DNA from: Pseudomonas kilonensis | GTDB lineage: Bacteria > Pseudomonadota > Gammaproteobacteria > Pseudomonadales > Pseudomonadaceae | Length of the DNA: 64,000 nt | Assembly: GCF_001269885.1 (NCBI RefSeq) | Contig: NZ_LHVH01000034.1 | Span: 1 to 64,000, forward strand | Direction of reading: 5' to 3' | Position numbers and translations under genes: made by a program | The notes under the pieces: model-generated | Databases searched by the model: none | What the model saw: the letters and a program-made list of their open reading frames with translations, nothing else | Told to the model about the DNA's origin: nothing | Part shown: piece by piece, positions 62,330 to 64,000 of the stretch | Numbering within the stretch: the stretch's first letter is position 1 | Layout: the number at the start of each line of letters is the position of its first letter

Positions 62330-63672
62330 ATAATCGCTCACGGCAACGAATCCTGATCGTCGATGACGAGCCGGACATCCGCGAACTCCTGGACATCACC
62401 CTGGGCCGGATGAAACTCGACACCCGCAGCGCCAAGAACCTTGCCGAGGCCCAAGCCCTGCTGGCGGGGGATGCCTTCGACCTGTGCCTGACCGACATGC
62501 GCCTGCCCGATGGCACCGGCCTGGAACTGGTGCAGCACATCCAGCAACGTTACCCCCAACTGCCCGTGGCGATGATCACGGCCTATGGCAGCCTGGAAAC
62601 CGCCATCGACGCCCTCAAGGCTGGCGCCTTCGACTTCCTGACCAAACCGGTCGACCTGGGTCGGCTGCGGGAGCTGGTCACCAGTGCCCTGCGCCTGCCG
62701 CCGGTCGCCGCGCCGGGCACCACCCTCGAGCGCAGCCTGCTGGGCGACTCGCCACCGATGCTCAGCGTGCGCAAGCAGATCGAAAAACTCGCCCGCAGCC
62801 AGGCACCGGTGTACATCAGCGGGGAATCGGGCTGCGGCAAGGAACTGGTCGCCCGGCTGATCCACGAACAAGGCCCCCGGGCCAACCTGCCCTTTGTACC
62901 GGTCAACTGTGGGGCAATTCCCACGGAGCTGATGGAAAGCGAGTTTTTCGGCCATCGAAAAGGCAGCTTCAGCGGCGCCATCGAGGACAAGCCCGGGCTG
63001 TTCCAGGCCGCCCATGGCGGGACCTTGTTTCTCGATGAAGTGGCCGACCTGCCCTTGGCGATGCAGGTCAAGCTGCTGCGAGCCATCCAGGAAAAAGCCG
63101 TGCGCGCTGTTGGCGGCCAGCAGGAAGAAGTGGTGGATGTGCGAATCCTCTGCGCCACCCACAAGGACCTGGACAGCGAAGTCGCCGCCGGGCGCTTTCG
63201 CCAGGATTTGTATTACCGGCTGAACGTCATCGAACTGCGCGTCCCGCCGTTGCGTGAACGCCGTGAAGACATCGAGCTGCTGGCCAACCACATGCTTCAG
63301 CGCCTGGCAGCCAACACCGGTAGTCCACCGGCCAAGTTGCATCCCCAGGCGTTGGACGCTCTCAGGAGTTACCGCTTCCCGGGCAACGTGCGGGAACTGG
63401 AGAACATGCTCGAACGGGCCTACACCCTTTGCGAACAGCAGCAGATCGAAGCGGATGACCTGCGCTTGGCTGAGGGCAATAGTACTACTGAGGCAGGCAA
63501 TCCCGATTTGATGCAGGTCGACAACCTGGAGGATTACCTGGAAGACGTCGAGCGCAAGCTCATCCTCCAGGCGCTGGAGGAAACCCGCTGGAACCGCACG
63601 GCGGCGGCGCAGCGGTTGAAGTTGTCGTTTCGGTCGATGCGGTATCGGTTGAAGAAGCTTGGGCTGGATTGA
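62326..63672 (+). CDS. pilR: PilR, sigma54-dependent response regulator
   Basis: A 448-residue NtrC-family activator of pilA. It has a receiver domain with Asp57, and an AAA+ domain with Walker A GESGCGKE and Walker B GGTLFLDEVAD. A C-terminal Fis-like HTH (NRTAAAQRLKLSFRSMRYRLKKL) follows. The GAFTGA loop reads GSFSGA (residues 213-218, bases 62962-62979), see findings. The start is TTG at 62326, overlapping the pilS stop by four bases; an ATG 30 codons upstream lies inside pilS and lacks family similarity. Confidence 0.92.
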   Translation: MNNRSRQRILIVDDEPDIRELLDITLGRMKLDTRSAKNLAEAQALLAGDAFDLCLTDMRLPDGTGLELVQHIQQRYPQLPVAMITAYGSLETAIDALKAGAFDFLTKPVDLGRLRELVTSALRLPPVAAPGTTLERSLLGDSPPMLSVRKQIEKLARSQAPVYISGESGCGKELVARLIHEQGPRANLPFVPVNCGAIPTELMESEFFGHRKGSFSGAIEDKPGLFQAAHGGTLFLDEVADLPLAMQVKLLRAIQEKAVRAVGGQQEEVVDVRILCATHKDLDSEVAAGRFRQDLYYRLNVIELRVPPLRERREDIELLANHMLQRLAANTGSPPAKLHPQALDALRSYRFPGNVRELENMLERAYTLCEQQQIEADDLRLAEGNSTTEAGNPDLMQVDNLEDYLEDVERKLILQALEETRWNRTAAAQRLKLSFRSMRYRLKKLGLD

Positions 63673-63702
63673 GCCACGGTTTTGAAGCTCACGCTTACCC
63701 CT

Positions 63703-63730
63703 GTGGCGAGGGAGCTTGCTCCCTTGCCAC
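63703..63730. repeat. REP unit, GTGGCGAGGGA family
   Basis: GTGGCGAGGGAGC-TT-GCTCCCTTGCCAC is a near-perfect palindrome of 28 bases, 30 bases after pilR. It could act as a 3'-end hairpin for both convergent transcripts. Confidence 0.8.
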
Positions 63731-63741
63731 GGGTTTCATGT

Positions 63742-64000
63742 TTACCGCCGCGACTGTCTTCCGTCCGCAGGCGCCTGCTCGTCCAGAACACGATTGGCCA
63801 GTAATTCACTCAGCTCAATCAACTGCAGTACCCCCAAGGCAATATGCCGTCTCGAACCGTCAAGCTCGAAAGCCAGATCGCTGATTGTTGCGTTGGCGCA
63901 GGCCAGGGTTTCGCTGAGGTTGGTGAGGAGACATTCGGTGTCGATGCCGGCCACGACAGTGAACAACTGGTTTGAGGCGGGTTTCTTTTTGGTTTCGGGC
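63742..64000 (-). CDS. DUF6124/DUF3077-type small protein (partial)
   Basis: At least 86 residues, with the N-terminus beyond the right edge. The frame stays open from the window end (PETKKKPASNQLFTVVAGID...) through SETLACANATISDLAFELDG and LGVLQLIELSELLANRVLDE. This helical pattern belongs to small proteins that occur in many paralogous copies in fluorescent pseudomonads. Function unknown. Convergent with pilR. Confidence 0.75.
   Translation of the reverse strand, partial: PETKKKPASNQLFTVVAGIDTECLLTNLSETLACANATISDLAFELDGSRRHIALGVLQLIELSELLANRVLDEQAPADGRQSRR

Overview
The window reads as a chromosomal segment of a fluorescent Pseudomonas (P. fluorescens group; species not resolved). It is GC-rich, almost fully coding, and dominated by core genes. 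The gene order (rrn promoter, msrPQ, pssA, ilvCHB, mrcB, prrF, heme ABC transporter, dksA, cbrAB, crcZ, pcnB, folK, panBCD, pgi, acs, then pilA/pilBCD, coaE, yacG, ndh, clpB, pgeF, rluD, bamD, pilSR) matches from memory the PA4690-PA4740 and PA4525-PA4547 blocks of P. aeruginosa, here lying next to each other. GTGGGAGC...GCTCGCG REP doublets typical of this group punctuate operon ends. I see no prophage, insertion sequence, CRISPR array or plasmid gene.

Layout. 1-440: leader and three tandem promoters of an rRNA operon that runs off the left edge (minus strand). 440-6420 (minus): msrQ-msrP, pssA and the branched-chain amino acid operon ilvB-ilvH-ilvC. 6.8-12.8 kb: a DUF4124 protein, YqcC, a TPR lipoprotein, PBP1b, a phosphotransferase/kinase fusion and a pentapeptide-repeat protein. 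12.9-17.1 kb: a TfoX-like protein, the Fur-controlled sRNA PrrF and an iron-regulated heme ABC transporter (hmuTUV plus a ChaN-like lipoprotein). 17.2-21.4 kb: a Rieske protein, sfsA, an aminotransferase, dksA and gluQRS. 21.4-26.6 kb: the carbon-catabolite module cbrX-cbrA-cbrB with the sigma54-dependent sRNA crcZ. 26.7-36.7 kb: pcnB-folK, panB-panC, panD, pgi, acs and an rRNA-methyltransferase-like gene. 36.7-40.7 kb: envelope proteins (DUF748, DUF2845, a BON-domain protein). 40.9-46.2 kb: the type IV pilus locus pilA / pilB-pilC-pilD followed by coaE-yacG. 46.2-53.9 kb: accessory-looking genes (ECF-type permease, tautomerase/LysR pair, DUF1780-MOSC-DUF3094-ndh, a chemoreceptor). 53.9-54.5 kb: a four-gene tRNA operon. 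54.8-60.4 kb: clpB, pgeF-rluD and bamD. 60.5-63.7 kb: pilS-pilR, the two-component system expected to drive the sigma54 promoter of pilA. The right edge cuts a small DUF6124/DUF3077-type gene.

Regulatory links inside the window. CbrB should activate crcZ, whose A-rich motifs titrate Hfq/Crc; acs, 7 kb away, carries the same A-rich motif on its ribosome-binding site. Fur boxes lie on both prrF and the heme transporter. PilSR and the pilA sigma54 promoter are both present. DksA is encoded together with rRNA and tRNA promoters that have 16-base spacers and GC-rich discriminators typical of stringent control. A sigma32-type promoter precedes clpB.

No clearly new multi-gene system is visible. The least explained items are a roughly 0.5-kb non-coding element at 48,677-49,190 bounded by perfect 14-base inverted repeats, a hairpin that would bury the msrP ribosome-binding site, a local cluster of one sequence variant of the REP doublets (28.6-35.5 kb), and a serine in place of threonine in the sigma54-contact loop of PilR.
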